Shown one piece after another: positions 32,328-40,341 of a stretch of 64,000 bases of DNA. How positions within the stretch are numbered: position 1 is the stretch's first letter; each line of letters starts with the position of its first letter. The translations under genes and the position numbers were made by a program. Origin of the DNA: a virus; IMG/VR virus record IMGVR_UViG_3300048582_000084, positions 1 to 64,000 of that record; one strand, 5' to 3'. The notes under the pieces are model-generated. The model did no database searches. It had not been told where the DNA came from and saw only the letters and a list, made by a program, of their open reading frames with translations.

Positions 32328-34328
32328 TTAGCGAACCGGGCAGGCGCCCGTAGCGCACTCGTCACCCGCATCGATTGCATCTTCGGACTGCTCCGACAGC
32401 GACTCGATATTGATGAACTTCAGACCAGCCACATAGGCGTCGTAGACTTCCTTCGTGACAGGCTCTTGGGGAAGGTAGGGATAGCCAAGATCGGCGGCGG
32501 TCTTCAGCGGATCAGCCCGCAACAGGAAACTGACTCCCACGTAGTGGTCCCAGTTCTCCATCAGCCAGTCGATGATGGCTTCAATCTCGCTCGGGTCGTA
32601 GGACACGGTGATCGAGCAGTTCTGCTCGACGTAGTTGTCCATTGCGACCTTGTAACGCTCAAGCTGGCTTACCGCCGACTCAAGGTTGACCTCAAGATCG
32701 CCCACCTTCTCAAACTCGACGTCTTCCCAGGCCACAGGCAGCGTGACCACCCAATCGTAGCCGTTCGGGTGCTGGAAGACCTTGTAGTTGCCATCACGTA
32801 GGACAGGCACCAGCGGGTCATGGCGACCGAATGCCACATTGTTGAAGATGTACTTCGCCAGCGGCTTGTGGATGCCCTCAGGCGCGTCGTAGCACTTCGA
32901 CCCAGTGCCTTCCGGCTTGATCGTGGTGACGTTCTTCGGACGCGGTGTCCCTAGTTCGTCAGCCATGCTGTACGCGCCCATGACAGCCGTGTTCTTCAGC
33001 ATGCGGTATTCGTAGGGGCCAATGTCCGACCGCGCTGCGATGCCAGTCAGGCTGACGCCGCACAGGCGCAGGAATTGGTTGTTCTCATGCCACGCGCTCT
33101 GGAGGATTTCGTCCTTCAGGTTCACGCAGGTCTGGCGGTAGTTGGCCCGCGAGATGAGGTAGATCGCTCGCAGTAGGCCAGCGGGGTCATTCTTGAACCT
33201 GTTCAGTACAACCGTGACGAGGTTACAGAAGCCCTTGTTACTGAGCAAAATCTCCGCGCATGGATTTAGGCCAGAGAACCACGGAGCGCGGCTCAGCGCC
33301 GCCTCACCATTGATCATGCCCGGCTCCGACCCACCAGCGGCGAGCATGAGTTCGAACATATGCTTGAGGTCTTCGCGCTTCGGCTTCTTGTAGAAGACCA
33401 GGGAGTTGTTCGACTGCCCTCGCTGCATCTGGCCCTTAGACCAGTAGTCCTTCTTACAGACTGCGAAGTCTTCCCATTCGGGGGAGCCGTATTCGAACAG
33501 GCTGATCTGCGCGGAGCGCCGGGTCGAGAGAATCGTGCCCAGCCAGTTGACGATGTCGTGGATGTCCATCTTACGAAGAAGCTGACCCGCACGCCGGTTC
33601 ATCAGTTCGCAGATCGCGCGATACGCCACAGCAATCGTCTCGTCGCCTTGGCTGATCCAGCCATAGCCGCGCAGCCGCACACCGGCAGGACGAATCTCGC
33701 TGAAATCTAGGACCAGCTTCTCGGCGGCATACTTGCCCGCCATCAGCTTACCGACCGACTTCGCCCAGGCCTCCGCAGAGTCGCCCACGCTGATCGTCCA
33801 CGTCTTGGTCTCGGCATCCCAGGTCTCGACGTTCGTCTCGCGACCGCGTTCGCCTTCGTTCCACTGCTCAAGCGTGCGCTTGGAGCGAACGACCTCGATG
33901 TTGTGGATCGGCTTGGTGAAGCCCGACAATGTGCCTGTAATAGGCGAGAAGCCAACGCCGCACCCCTGAAGCAGCAGCCACAGGGCGTCCACAACGTCCG
34001 CTACGGTCTCGATGTGCGAGAACGCGCAGTTAAAATTGGAGGCCTCACGGCGCCTAGCGACTTCAGTGCCGCCAAGCCAGAGGGTTCGGCCTGCAACGCC
34101 GACCTTGCGGTCTAGGAGTAGCTGGCGAAGTTCGGTAAGTTCGGCATCCTGGCTCTTGTTAAGAGGGCGACCTAGGGCTCGCTTCCAAAGCCACCGCTGG
34201 TGTTCGACCACCCGGTCGATTGTCTCTTCCCAACTTTCGAAGACAGTACCTTCGGCGTCGAGCGGGCGGTTGTACGTGCGGCGCGTAATAACCTGCGCGC
34301 GAAAAGACGGAGTATAAGTTGTAGTCAT
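32328..34328 (-). CDS. nrdJ: Class II (B12-dependent) ribonucleotide reductase
   Basis: A 666-aa protein resembling monomeric adenosylcobalamin-dependent ribonucleoside triphosphate reductases. ASNFNCAFSHIETVADVVDALWLLL carries the first active-site Cys (about 101). NPCAEILL has the radical-site region, and the C-terminal CATGACPVR carries the redox-active Cys pair regenerated by thiol donors. It makes deoxynucleotides for phage DNA without oxygen requirement but needs host B12. The glutaredoxin at 36449 could be its reductant. It is followed by a mini-gene and a terminator. Confidence 0.9.
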   Translation of the reverse strand: MTTTYTPSFRAQVITRRTYNRPLDAEGTVFESWEETIDRVVEHQRWLWKRALGRPLNKSQDAELTELRQLLLDRKVGVAGRTLWLGGTEVARRREASNFNCAFSHIETVADVVDALWLLLQGCGVGFSPITGTLSGFTKPIHNIEVVRSKRTLEQWNEGERGRETNVETWDAETKTWTISVGDSAEAWAKSVGKLMAGKYAAEKLVLDFSEIRPAGVRLRGYGWISQGDETIAVAYRAICELMNRRAGQLLRKMDIHDIVNWLGTILSTRRSAQISLFEYGSPEWEDFAVCKKDYWSKGQMQRGQSNNSLVFYKKPKREDLKHMFELMLAAGGSEPGMINGEAALSRAPWFSGLNPCAEILLSNKGFCNLVTVVLNRFKNDPAGLLRAIYLISRANYRQTCVNLKDEILQSAWHENNQFLRLCGVSLTGIAARSDIGPYEYRMLKNTAVMGAYSMADELGTPRPKNVTTIKPEGTGSKCYDAPEGIHKPLAKYIFNNVAFGRHDPLVPVLRDGNYKVFQHPNGYDWVVTLPVAWEDVEFEKVGDLEVNLESAVSQLERYKVAMDNYVEQNCSITVSYDPSEIEAIIDWLMENWDHYVGVSFLLRADPLKTAADLGYPYLPQEPVTKEVYDAYVAGLKFINIESLSEQSEDAIDAGDECATGACPVR

Positions 34329-34392
34329 TTGTCCTGTTATTATTCTGATATTTCAAAGGCTTATATGGACCAGCGTAAAGCTGCGGTCCTGC

Positions 34393-34422
34393 AAAAAGGG
34401 GACGGGCTAATGCCCGATCCCC
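34393..34422 (-). terminator. Terminator (minus) after SpeD-like gene
   Basis: Minus strand GGGG-AT-CGGGC, loop ATTA, GCCCG-T-CCCC, then TTTTT. Overlaps the SpeD-like stop codon. Confidence 0.8.
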
Positions 34423-34805
34423 GTACCAGCCGACACTACTCGCTGCTGGTGAATGCTGTACTCGCGGTCGAACAGCCGCCACTCGTAATTGTCGAGCCCG
34501 TGACAGGTCTTGAGATACGTCGCGACCTCTTCCGGCTCAAAATCGGCACAGGAATACAGGTCGAACTGGAGATTCGACGTCCCATCGAACCTGTCCCAAT
34601 CATGCCACACCATGTGCGAGGTCGTTAGAAGGACCGCGCCCGTGTACCCTACATTGTCCTGCTCGTTACACTTCACCACGTTCGGCGGTGAAAGTACTTT
34701 CATCCCAACGAGACGGACGATGTTCAGCAGTGTATGGTAGATATCCGCTTCGGACGTGGGGCTCGTAATGAACCCCTTTAGAATCAAGTGCTTATGTGCA
34801 AGCAT
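34407..34805 (-). CDS. SpeD-like (S-adenosylmethionine decarboxylase family) protein
   Basis: 132 aa, the length of class 1B bacterial AdoMet decarboxylase proenzymes. TGAVLLTTSHMVWHDWD, then FDLYSCADFEPEEVATYL matches the SpeD core (ESHISIHTWPE... DVFTCG). The Ser that would become the pyruvoyl group, the His five residues later and the downstream Cys are all kept. The residue before the Ser is Thr instead of the usual Glu, so processing or substrate may differ; some viral homologues use ornithine or arginine. It may supply or alter polyamines that neutralise packaged DNA. AAAGTACTTT lies within the gene at 34691. Confidence 0.7.
   Translation of the reverse strand: MLAHKHLILKGFITSPTSEADIYHTLLNIVRLVGMKVLSPPNVVKCNEQDNVGYTGAVLLTTSHMVWHDWDRFDGTSNLQFDLYSCADFEPEEVATYLKTCHGLDNYEWRLFDREYSIHQQRVVSAGTGIGH
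34691..34700. promoter_or_regulatory. AAAGTACTTT site inside SpeD-like gene
   Basis: Exact coding copy of the dispersed palindrome, in the context GGTGAAAGTACTTTCATCC. Confidence 0.4.
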
Positions 34806-34822
34806 GTGGAGTCCTGATAGAA

Positions 34823-34843
34823 ACGGGGGCTATTCGCCCCCGT
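34823..34843 (-). terminator. Hairpin (minus) overlapping a stop codon
   Basis: ACGGGGGC, loop, GCCCCCGT, with only a short T run (GTTTC). Overlaps the stop of the 34830-35108 gene. Confidence 0.6.
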
Positions 34844-35108
34844 ATTCGTATTCTTCTGGAAGGTGGTGGAACCCCATAGGAACGGTGTCCCGCCATTGGA
34901 GTCGATATATCTCGTCCCCGTTCTCGTCTAAGATGCCTGTAGGTACAGGGTCTTCGTCGTATAGGGTCTCGATTAGCGTACTTGCTGTCGAAGAATATCC
35001 CATGTCTTCGTCGTAGAAAATTTGGATAGCTGTCGATCCGCCGCTTGATTGCCCGCCTGCTGCGGCGCTCTTGGCGAGACGCCGTTTGGTTTGGGCAGAG
35101 ATACTCAC
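34830..35108 (-). CDS. Hypothetical acidic protein
   Basis: A 92-aa protein. A basic, Ser/Gly-rich N-terminus (MSISAQTKRRLAKSAAAGG) leads into an acidic C-terminal half (YDEDMGYSSTAS, DENGDEIYRL, ending EEYEYGGE). No family is recognised. It is leftward and follows the 98-aa gene after a 47-bp gap. Confidence 0.5.
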   Translation of the reverse strand: MSISAQTKRRLAKSAAAGGQSSGGSTAIQIFYDEDMGYSSTASTLIETLYDEDPVPTGILDENGDEIYRLQWRDTVPMGFHHLPEEYEYGGE

Positions 35109-35155
35109 GAACTGAGCCTTTCGCGGCTTAGTTCCTGTGCTTTTGTTTCGAATAC

Positions 35156-35452
35156 TTACGGCTCCAATTCCACCACAACATTTGGGTTGTAGAGTGGACC
35201 GGCATAACTCTCTTCAACTTCTTGGACCTCGACCGGCTTAGGAAGGTCCTCAACAAGAACCATCTTCACTTCGACCACTTCACAGTCGATTGGGGGCTGG
35301 TTGCCGTTCCACCGGCACGGCTTGTTCATCCGAGTGATAAACGCCCGCATAGGCCCCTTACCAGCGTAGTAAATCGCAGACTGTAGGTCAGGACTCGATG
35401 TCCTGTACCCCGTAACAAATTCACCTGTTGCAATGACTCTTGCTACAAACAT
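35156..35452 (-). CDS. Hypothetical protein
   Basis: A 98-aa protein, mixed alpha/beta (MFVARVIATGEFVTGYRTSSPDLQSAIYYAGKG with FITRMNKPCRWNG). Its C-terminus YNPNVVVELEP resembles the C-terminus of the phosphoesterase at 31159 (NPNLVVEI). No function is recognised. It lies 8 bp after the zinc-finger gene. Confidence 0.5.
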   Translation of the reverse strand: MFVARVIATGEFVTGYRTSSPDLQSAIYYAGKGPMRAFITRMNKPCRWNGNQPPIDCEVVEVKMVLVEDLPKPVEVQEVEESYAGPLYNPNVVVELEP

Positions 35453-35460
35453 TTTTCACC

Positions 35461-35712
35461 TCAAAGCGTTGTTGCGTGTGTGAAAACCGGACACCGAGAA
35501 TACGGGCACGAATATCCATAGGCGGCATTGTTTTCGAATTTCACACCGCAGTGCCCACACTGGACACCCTTCTCAACTATAGGCTCTGGAATTGGCGGGA
35601 TGATTCGATAGCCGTCGGGGGTGATGGTGTACTCTTCGATACTCCACCAACCCTCTGACCTGACACGCATCGGAGGCGGCGGTACCTTGGAAGGCGAATT
35701 AGGCGGCTTCAA
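35461..35712 (-). CDS. Small zinc-ribbon-like protein
   Basis: About 83 aa from a TTG start that overlaps the thyX stop (TTGA). An ATG at 35670 would give 69 aa. The C-terminal part has CGHCGVKFENNAAYGYSC and CPVF, a four-cysteine zinc-binding pattern; the middle is Pro-rich. Function unknown. A longer frame runs upstream inside thyX, but it is a shadow of that gene. Confidence 0.55.
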   Translation of the reverse strand: MKPPNSPSKVPPPPMRVRSEGWWSIEEYTITPDGYRIIPPIPEPIVEKGVQCGHCGVKFENNAAYGYSCPYSRCPVFTHATTL

Positions 35713-36449
35713 GCAGTCAAAACCTTCCAAGATGTCGGGAACAGCGGCTCGATGATCTTGCCGACTTGGATCGCGAGGTCTTGAATTTCCTTCTGAGCGT
35801 GCGGATCGATCCGCTGCTTGTACATACGACCCCACGCGGCCAGAGAGCCGCTGACGTAGTAGGACGTGTACATCGACTGAGGCAGCACCATACGAGCCTG
35901 TTCGGGACACACACCGTCAAGCAACATTTCGCGGTATAGCTTCAACGAGGACTCGATGTGCCGCGCGTATTTGCGCTTAATAGAACCTAATGGAAGGCCC
36001 GTGAACACGGAATCAGAAGAGCCTTGCTTTTTGTTCACAGCGCGCTTGCGCCAATCCTCAGGAACGAAGAACGTCGGGGCGCTGTCCACGTAACGACGGC
36101 TGACCTCGTTGTACGAGAAGCCGACCATGTGCTTGAACCGCTGACGCGCCACGAAGATCGGGACGGTCTCGCGCAGTGTGATGAAGCAGTGGCTGAACGG
36201 CGTCCAGTGGCCGTGCGACGCGAGATAACCGATCAGCTTCTCGTCTCGTTCCGAGAGCTTGTAGTTTCCGTCGCAGTGATCATCGCTTCGCGCATCAGAG
36301 CAAAAGTCCGCCCGAGACGATTTATCCTCGATATCCTGGCAGTAGCCGCACAAGCCCTTCTCCCACTCGCTCTCCTTATCGAAGGACACACGCGCAGCGT
36401 TCACGACTGTTAGGTCTGACCCAACATGCTGAATGTAAGAGGCTTCCAT
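35709..36449 (-). CDS. thyX: Flavin-dependent thymidylate synthase
   Basis: About 247 aa from the ATG that overlaps the glutaredoxin stop (TAATG); a GTG 18 bases upstream is possible. The ThyX motif is present as RQRFKHMVGFSYNEVSRRY (RHRxxSxNExSxRY), with HWTPFSHCFITL before it and a C-terminal LAAWGRMYKQRIDPHAQKEIQ. It converts dUMP to dTMP using FAD and methylene-tetrahydrofolate. A Cys/Asp-rich insertion after residue 30 (GLCGYCQDIEDKSSRADFCS) is unusual and could bind a metal. Confidence 0.93.
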   Translation of the reverse strand: MEASYIQHVGSDLTVVNAARVSFDKESEWEKGLCGYCQDIEDKSSRADFCSDARSDDHCDGNYKLSERDEKLIGYLASHGHWTPFSHCFITLRETVPIFVARQRFKHMVGFSYNEVSRRYVDSAPTFFVPEDWRKRAVNKKQGSSDSVFTGLPLGSIKRKYARHIESSLKLYREMLLDGVCPEQARMVLPQSMYTSYYVSGSLAAWGRMYKQRIDPHAQKEIQDLAIQVGKIIEPLFPTSWKVLTA

Positions 36450-36685
36450 TAGCGCGACGCCAACCACTCTACGAGGTCGGTATAGCCGCCAATCAAGCCA
36501 TGCTCTTTCGACGCGCCTGCGACGTAAATCTGTGGAACGGTCATGAAACCATGCGCCTTGAAGTCGGCCATATGCGCGTTGACGCTTAGGTCGCGAACTT
36601 CAAACTCGTACCCAAGGCGTGTCAGCAGAGCCTTAGCTTTGTCGCACCATGTACAGGACGACTTAGAATAAACGATGAACTTCAT
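36449..36685 (-). CDS. Glutaredoxin
   Basis: A 78-aa protein with active site SSCTWCDKAKALL and the TVPQIYV cis-Pro region plus GGYTDLVEWL. It reduces disulfides using glutathione and may regenerate the class II ribonucleotide reductase or serve ThyX-side redox reactions. It overlaps thyX and the DUF3310 gene at single bases, so they form one translational unit. Confidence 0.92.
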   Translation of the reverse strand: MKFIVYSKSSCTWCDKAKALLTRLGYEFEVRDLSVNAHMADFKAHGFMTVPQIYVAGASKEHGLIGGYTDLVEWLASR

Positions 36686-37029
36686 TATGGGTTTTGAATA
36701 CCGTCAATACCGTTCGATGCGTAGGCGGCACTAATGGAGCCTCGGATCAGTTTGTCGGACGCCACTAGGACAGAGGCTTTGGCTTCCGCGAGCCCCTTAG
36801 CCTTTTCAGCTTCTTCCCGCTTCGCGCGTTCAATCATGACGCCGAGATAGAACTGCGCCTTTGCCAAGTCTTGGGCGCCGCCTTTATGCCGCCACCGCCA
36901 GAGGTACTTGAGGATATTACCCTTGAGCCAGCCAAGAAACTCGTCGGCTGTCATGCTCGCTTCGATGGCCTGAATGGCCTCGATACCGCCCTGCGTATAG
37001 TGAGCAGGGTAACTTACTGGATCATTCAT
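36685..37029 (-). CDS. DUF3310-type protein
   Basis: A 114-aa protein. YPAHYTQGGIEAIQAIEA, then FLGWLKGNILKYLWRWRHKGGAQDLAKAQFYL is the DUF3310 signature, found in many phages and sometimes linked to nucleotide metabolism. The C-terminal third is a charged helix plus a unique tail. It overlaps the P-loop gene upstream by eight bases. Confidence 0.85.
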   Translation of the reverse strand: MNDPVSYPAHYTQGGIEAIQAIEASMTADEFLGWLKGNILKYLWRWRHKGGAQDLAKAQFYLGVMIERAKREEAEKAKGLAEAKASVLVASDKLIRGSISAAYASNGIDGIQNP

Positions 37030-37561
37030 TCCGTAGTTTTACTTTCAGTGATTTAGCCGCTTCATCTGCGATGGTGTAAGCTTCCGCAATCATGGACACG
37101 GTTTCCCGGTACACGACGCCCCCTCGCTTGAGCGTGTCTTCGATCTTGGCCGATATCGGCGCTTCGTCGATCTCTCCGTGAACACGCGCTTTGCTCTCAA
37201 AGGCGTGGCGACGCGTGACGAAATAATTGAGAGACGGGTACATGTTGTGATAATGCACACACACGTCGAAGAACGCGGCAGGGAGGTCTTCACCGTAGAC
37301 GGGCGAAAGTAGAATAGGGCTATCGCAGACGACTATATCTGCGTGTCCCTCACATCGGGCGATCTGCCAATGCTGGCGACCGGCGATGTAGATTTGACAC
37401 CGAAGTGCCTTGTGCGCCTCGTCGTAGACAGCGAGTTTCGCGATCTCGTCTGGACACTCGGTAGAGAATTCGGGGTACTTCGTTTTGAGTATCCCCGCGA
37501 CAAGAAGAGCAAGCGTAGATTTTCCTGCCCCCGGCGCGCCGAACAGATTTACTACCAGCAT
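37022..37561 (-). CDS. P-loop NTPase (AAA/kinase-like)
   Basis: 179 aa from the ATG one base after the preceding stop. Walker A is GAPGAGKSTLALLVAGIL; IVVCDSPILLSPVYG may be the Walker B region, and FFDVCVHYHNMYPSLNYFVTRRH follows. The scheme resembles AAA_28/NadR-type kinases of phages that phosphorylate small molecules. Substrate unknown. Its neighbours in nucleotide metabolism hint at a nucleoside or NMN-type kinase. Confidence 0.65.
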   Translation of the reverse strand: MLVVNLFGAPGAGKSTLALLVAGILKTKYPEFSTECPDEIAKLAVYDEAHKALRCQIYIAGRQHWQIARCEGHADIVVCDSPILLSPVYGEDLPAAFFDVCVHYHNMYPSLNYFVTRRHAFESKARVHGEIDEAPISAKIEDTLKRGGVVYRETVSMIAEAYTIADEAAKSLKVKLRNE

Positions 37562-37562
37562 T

Positions 37563-37748
37563 TTACCCGGACATGATCCCGATAATCTTTCCTGTCTTGT
37601 CAAGAACGATATTAACTCGGCTCATGTCAAAATCGGCCTGAACCGGCGTACCCGGCCAGAGAACGCGGCTGGAATCTGCAAGGCCTGGGGGAAGGTCCGC
37701 TAAGACCTTCCCCACATATTCCTTGTACCGCTCGGAAGCGGGAATCAT
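37563..37748 (-). CDS. I78-like protease inhibitor (small)
   Basis: A 61-aa protein. The C-terminal half SRVLWPGTPVQADFDMSRVNIVLDKTGKI matches the I78 inhibitor pattern (RVxxPGxxVTxDYxxxRxNxxxDxxGxI). The usual final Cys-Gly is Ser-Gly here, and there is no signal peptide, so it would act in the cytoplasm. It may block a host protease during infection. Inferred from motif only. Confidence 0.5.
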   Translation of the reverse strand: MIPASERYKEYVGKVLADLPPGLADSSRVLWPGTPVQADFDMSRVNIVLDKTGKIIGIMSG

Positions 37749-38461
37749 CCGAAGTTCCGTCGCCGCCCGCTGGCAGCGTTGCCCTTCGTGTTCACCTGAA
37801 CGTCTTCCTCCTCGGCCTCAGCCTCAGCGCCCGAGTCCTTCGCAGCGTCTAGCTTGGCGATCAGGTCGGCTTCCGAAGCCCACTCCACGATCTTGAAGAC
37901 CGGCGCGAACTTCTTACCGATGGAATCGCCGTCTTCGTCCTTCGCTTCGAAGGAGACGTGCTGAAGCTCGATGATGGCAAGCTCGCCGGGGTGCTGAGAG
38001 AACGCCTTACCGAAGTCCCGGATCAGATTGGCGACCGAGATGTTGCCGCCCTTGGACGACGTCTTGAACTGGAACTGAGTGCCGTCCTCGATGTCGCGCA
38101 TCTCAAACGAGGCCTGTTCGCGCCAGCCGTCCTGCTTCTTCTTGTAGGGGCCATGGTCGGTCAGGCTGCCCTTGGCAGGCGGCTTGCCCTCAACAACGCG
38201 GACCATGATTTCTTCCATCACTTCCTTGTTGTTCCAGCAAATCCAACCACGCTTGAATTCGTTCGGGTTCAGCGCGAGGCGCGTGCCCTTCTGGAGTTCT
38301 TCGGCGTCCTTGCCGAAGCTGTAGATACCCGTGTTGCCGTCAAACTTGAGGTACAGAGCGCCCGAAGACGCGCCCATGTCATCGGCGGCGTCGAGGAACG
38401 GGTTGTGACCGGCAGCGGTCATGGCACCATTCGGCGCAACAGCGGGGAGATTCGTAGTCAT
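37745..38461 (-). CDS. Conserved phage protein, possible ssDNA-binding role
   Basis: A 238-aa protein. Contains LYLKFDGNTGIYSFGKDAEEL, then LALNPNEFKRGWICWNNKEV, an oligomer-like beta-rich core. An acidic linker (AEAEEEDVQ) leads to a basic C-terminus (ASGRRRNFG). Proteins with these motifs recur in phage replication regions. The acidic tail recalls ssDNA-binding proteins but the match is not firm. Its leader carries the hairpin and -10 element at 38541-38583. Confidence 0.5.
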   Translation of the reverse strand: MTTNLPAVAPNGAMTAAGHNPFLDAADDMGASSGALYLKFDGNTGIYSFGKDAEELQKGTRLALNPNEFKRGWICWNNKEVMEEIMVRVVEGKPPAKGSLTDHGPYKKKQDGWREQASFEMRDIEDGTQFQFKTSSKGGNISVANLIRDFGKAFSQHPGELAIIELQHVSFEAKDEDGDSIGKKFAPVFKIVEWASEADLIAKLDAAKDSGAEAEAEEEDVQVNTKGNAASGRRRNFG

Positions 38462-38540
38462 ATTAGTACTTGTTAACCTTGTGCTTAGTATCTTGGTAGA
38501 GGGACGCCTTAGGCGTCGTAATGCAGGAACTTAGCCTGTC

Positions 38541-38583
38541 AAAAAGCGGCGAAAGGGGGTAATTATACTCCCTTTCGTTCGCT
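38541..38583 (-). terminator. Terminator (minus) with a TATAAT in its loop
   Basis: Minus strand GCG-AA-CGAAAGGG, loop containing TATAAT (38567-38562), CCCTTTCG-C-CGC, then TTTTT. The gene downstream starts at 38461. A second short palindrome GACGCC-TTA-GGCGTC lies at 38503-38517. Confidence 0.7.
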
Positions 38584-38599
38584 TCATTGAACTACTTTA

Positions 38600-39787
38600 T
38601 CACTGGAATTCGGTGATATTTCCCTTGCGCGTCAGATATTCGCCAGAGACGTTCTTGAGAATCTTCCGCCCGAAGCGGTGGACGTTTTCCTCCGTGGCGG
38701 AAGTGATGACGACACCTTCTCGAATGTGACCACCACCGAGTGTGGTCTTGCCGTCAGTCAAGGACAGCATCGTCTCTCGATTGAACGGGCCTCGGTAGAG
38801 GACCGGCACAGTCGGGATGCCAAGGCGGTCGAGTAGGCTGTACTTGTCGGCGGCATCAATGAACCGACCGCCCTGGGGCGTGCCAACCCATAGGTCGAAC
38901 GCACGGAAAGTCGGACTGCTGTGACCATAGCCCAGGTCCTGCACGCCGATTCCATAGACCTCACCGAAGAGGAATATCGGCGTCTCGGGCGGCGCCAGCC
39001 CCAGGTCGTACAGACCCTCCGCAAGGCGCTCTGTGACGGTCGCGGCTAGGGCACTGTCGCTGGTCATCCCGTGGAACGCCTTCAGGTACACGTTGTCGGC
39101 GGGGGTGCCATCATCGTTCACCCATTTGAAGACGTTCCCACGCGCGCCGAGACCCTTCGAATAGACGAAGACGTCATCCGGAAGATCGGGGTGCATCAGC
39201 CCAGGGAAGTAGGCGAAGCAGCACATCGTCCCGTGTAGCTTCTCGGTGATGACGACTTCATCCCCGTCCTTGAAGATGTTCGGGTACTTCTTCCAGTTTT
39301 CGAAGTCGTACCGGACAGTCTTCTCGGGACCGACGTAGGCGCAGTTCCCATAGAACCGCTTCCGCAGTGCCGGGTCCATCGCTTCCATGGGGTCGTACTT
39401 CTTGACGCCAAGGAATTCGGTGACGTCGTCGCCTTCGGAGACCTCGACGGCCTGAAGATTTCCAGCACCCCGTACTACATGGCAGGAGTGATCCACCATT
39501 TCGTTGACCTGATACACGATCCCCTGGCTCAGACAGCCGCGCAGCTTGATCGCCTTGATGCGGTTCTTCTGCGAGCCGGATAGCTTACCGACCAGATTGA
39601 GCCTTTCGATCAGCCACTCAGGTAGAACGGAGGCCTCGGGTAGATAGACCGCGAGGTCGCCGGGCTTGAACGAGCCCTTAGCAACGATGCTACGGTACTC
39701 TCCGACAACGGCGAGTTCGATCTTGTCGGCGCCCTCGACGGGCTCGATGGCGCTGATACGCTCCACCGTCACTACAAAGTCAGACAT
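38600..39787 (-). CDS. RNA ligase (DRB0094-type)
   Basis: A 395-aa protein. The N-terminal OB-like domain (VERISAIEPVEGADKIELAVVG, about 1-110) precedes the nucleotidyltransferase core with the adenylation motif ITEKLHGTMCC (Lys about 197). SKGLGARGN, IFLFGEVYGIGVQDLGYG and REGVVI fit motifs III, IIIa and IV. The architecture matches the DRB0094 branch, which seals 3'-OH/5'-PO4 nicks in RNA. It is one of two RNA ligases here and likely repairs tRNAs cut by host defences. Confidence 0.85.
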   Translation of the reverse strand: MSDFVVTVERISAIEPVEGADKIELAVVGEYRSIVAKGSFKPGDLAVYLPEASVLPEWLIERLNLVGKLSGSQKNRIKAIKLRGCLSQGIVYQVNEMVDHSCHVVRGAGNLQAVEVSEGDDVTEFLGVKKYDPMEAMDPALRKRFYGNCAYVGPEKTVRYDFENWKKYPNIFKDGDEVVITEKLHGTMCCFAYFPGLMHPDLPDDVFVYSKGLGARGNVFKWVNDDGTPADNVYLKAFHGMTSDSALAATVTERLAEGLYDLGLAPPETPIFLFGEVYGIGVQDLGYGHSSPTFRAFDLWVGTPQGGRFIDAADKYSLLDRLGIPTVPVLYRGPFNRETMLSLTDGKTTLGGGHIREGVVITSATEENVHRFGRKILKNVSGEYLTRKGNITEFQ

Positions 39788-39793
39788 TTTATG

Positions 39794-39812
39794 ATCCTTA
39801 ATTTGGTTGCAA
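39794..39812 (-). repeat. 19-bp leader repeat, copy 1
   Basis: Minus strand TTGCAACCAAATTAAGGAT occurs here and again at 40294-40312, each time between a hairpin and the next gene. AAGGA provides the ribosome site. Confidence 0.8.
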
Positions 39813-39836
39813 AAAGACCCACCTCGCGGCGGGTCT
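39811..39836 (-). terminator. Terminator (minus)
   Basis: Minus strand AGACCC, loop, GGGTCT, then TTTTG; follows the membrane protein gene. Confidence 0.75.
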
Positions 39837-39844
39837 ATATTCTC

Positions 39845-40285
39845 TCAGATACTCAGTACACGCTTCGCGATGATCAGACGTGGATCGTACAGCGCGGCCC
39901 AATTCCAGACGTCGAAGACGCTACTAGCGCCGACAATTACTAGGGTGAAGCAGAGAAGAGCAGCGAAGATTGACACCACTCCCACGACGGCTCGTGATTC
40001 CTCTTTCTCGGCTTGATTTTCTTTCGCGGCCCTATATTCGATGTAGTCCGCGTAATCTGATCGATCTACTGCTGGGTTCTTTTTACTTGCATACAAGGCT
40101 CCTCGATATGACGCATATCCAAAGCCGATACCCAGGCACATGAGAAATGCGCCCCACACAACCGCACTAATGTGCTGGACAATGATAGCTGTCATCGCGA
40201 GTGCGAAGACTTCAGGCCCAACTTGGGCAGCAAGCTCGGCAAGCTTCTCGCCCCAGCGCTCAATCAACTGAATTGCTTGATCCAT
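39845..40285 (-). CDS. Putative membrane protein
   Basis: A 146-aa protein with TM helices at about 27-60 (LAMTAIIVQHISAVVWGAFLMCLGIGFGYASY, one long or two short) and 101-121 (VVGVVSIFAALLCFTLVIVGA). A charged loop lies between. The C-terminus (FDVWNWAALYDPRLIIAKRVL) looks amphipathic. No family is recognised. Possible roles are superinfection control or a membrane anchor for replication. Confidence 0.55.
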   Translation of the reverse strand: MDQAIQLIERWGEKLAELAAQVGPEVFALAMTAIIVQHISAVVWGAFLMCLGIGFGYASYRGALYASKKNPAVDRSDYADYIEYRAAKENQAEKEESRAVVGVVSIFAALLCFTLVIVGASSVFDVWNWAALYDPRLIIAKRVLSI

Positions 40286-40293
40286 GTTCTGTC

Positions 40294-40312
40294 ATCCTTA
40301 ATTTGGTTGCAA
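40294..40312 (-). repeat. 19-bp leader repeat, copy 2
   Basis: Identical to 39794-39812. Lies upstream of the membrane protein gene. Confidence 0.8.
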
Positions 40313-40336
40313 TAAGGAGACCCGAAGGTCTCCTTA
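40311..40336 (-). terminator. Terminator-like hairpin (minus), UUCG loop
   Basis: TAAGGAGACC-TTCG-GGTCTCCTTA on the minus strand, a 10-bp perfect stem; U-tract short. Confidence 0.75.
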
Positions 40337-40341
40337 TAGGT

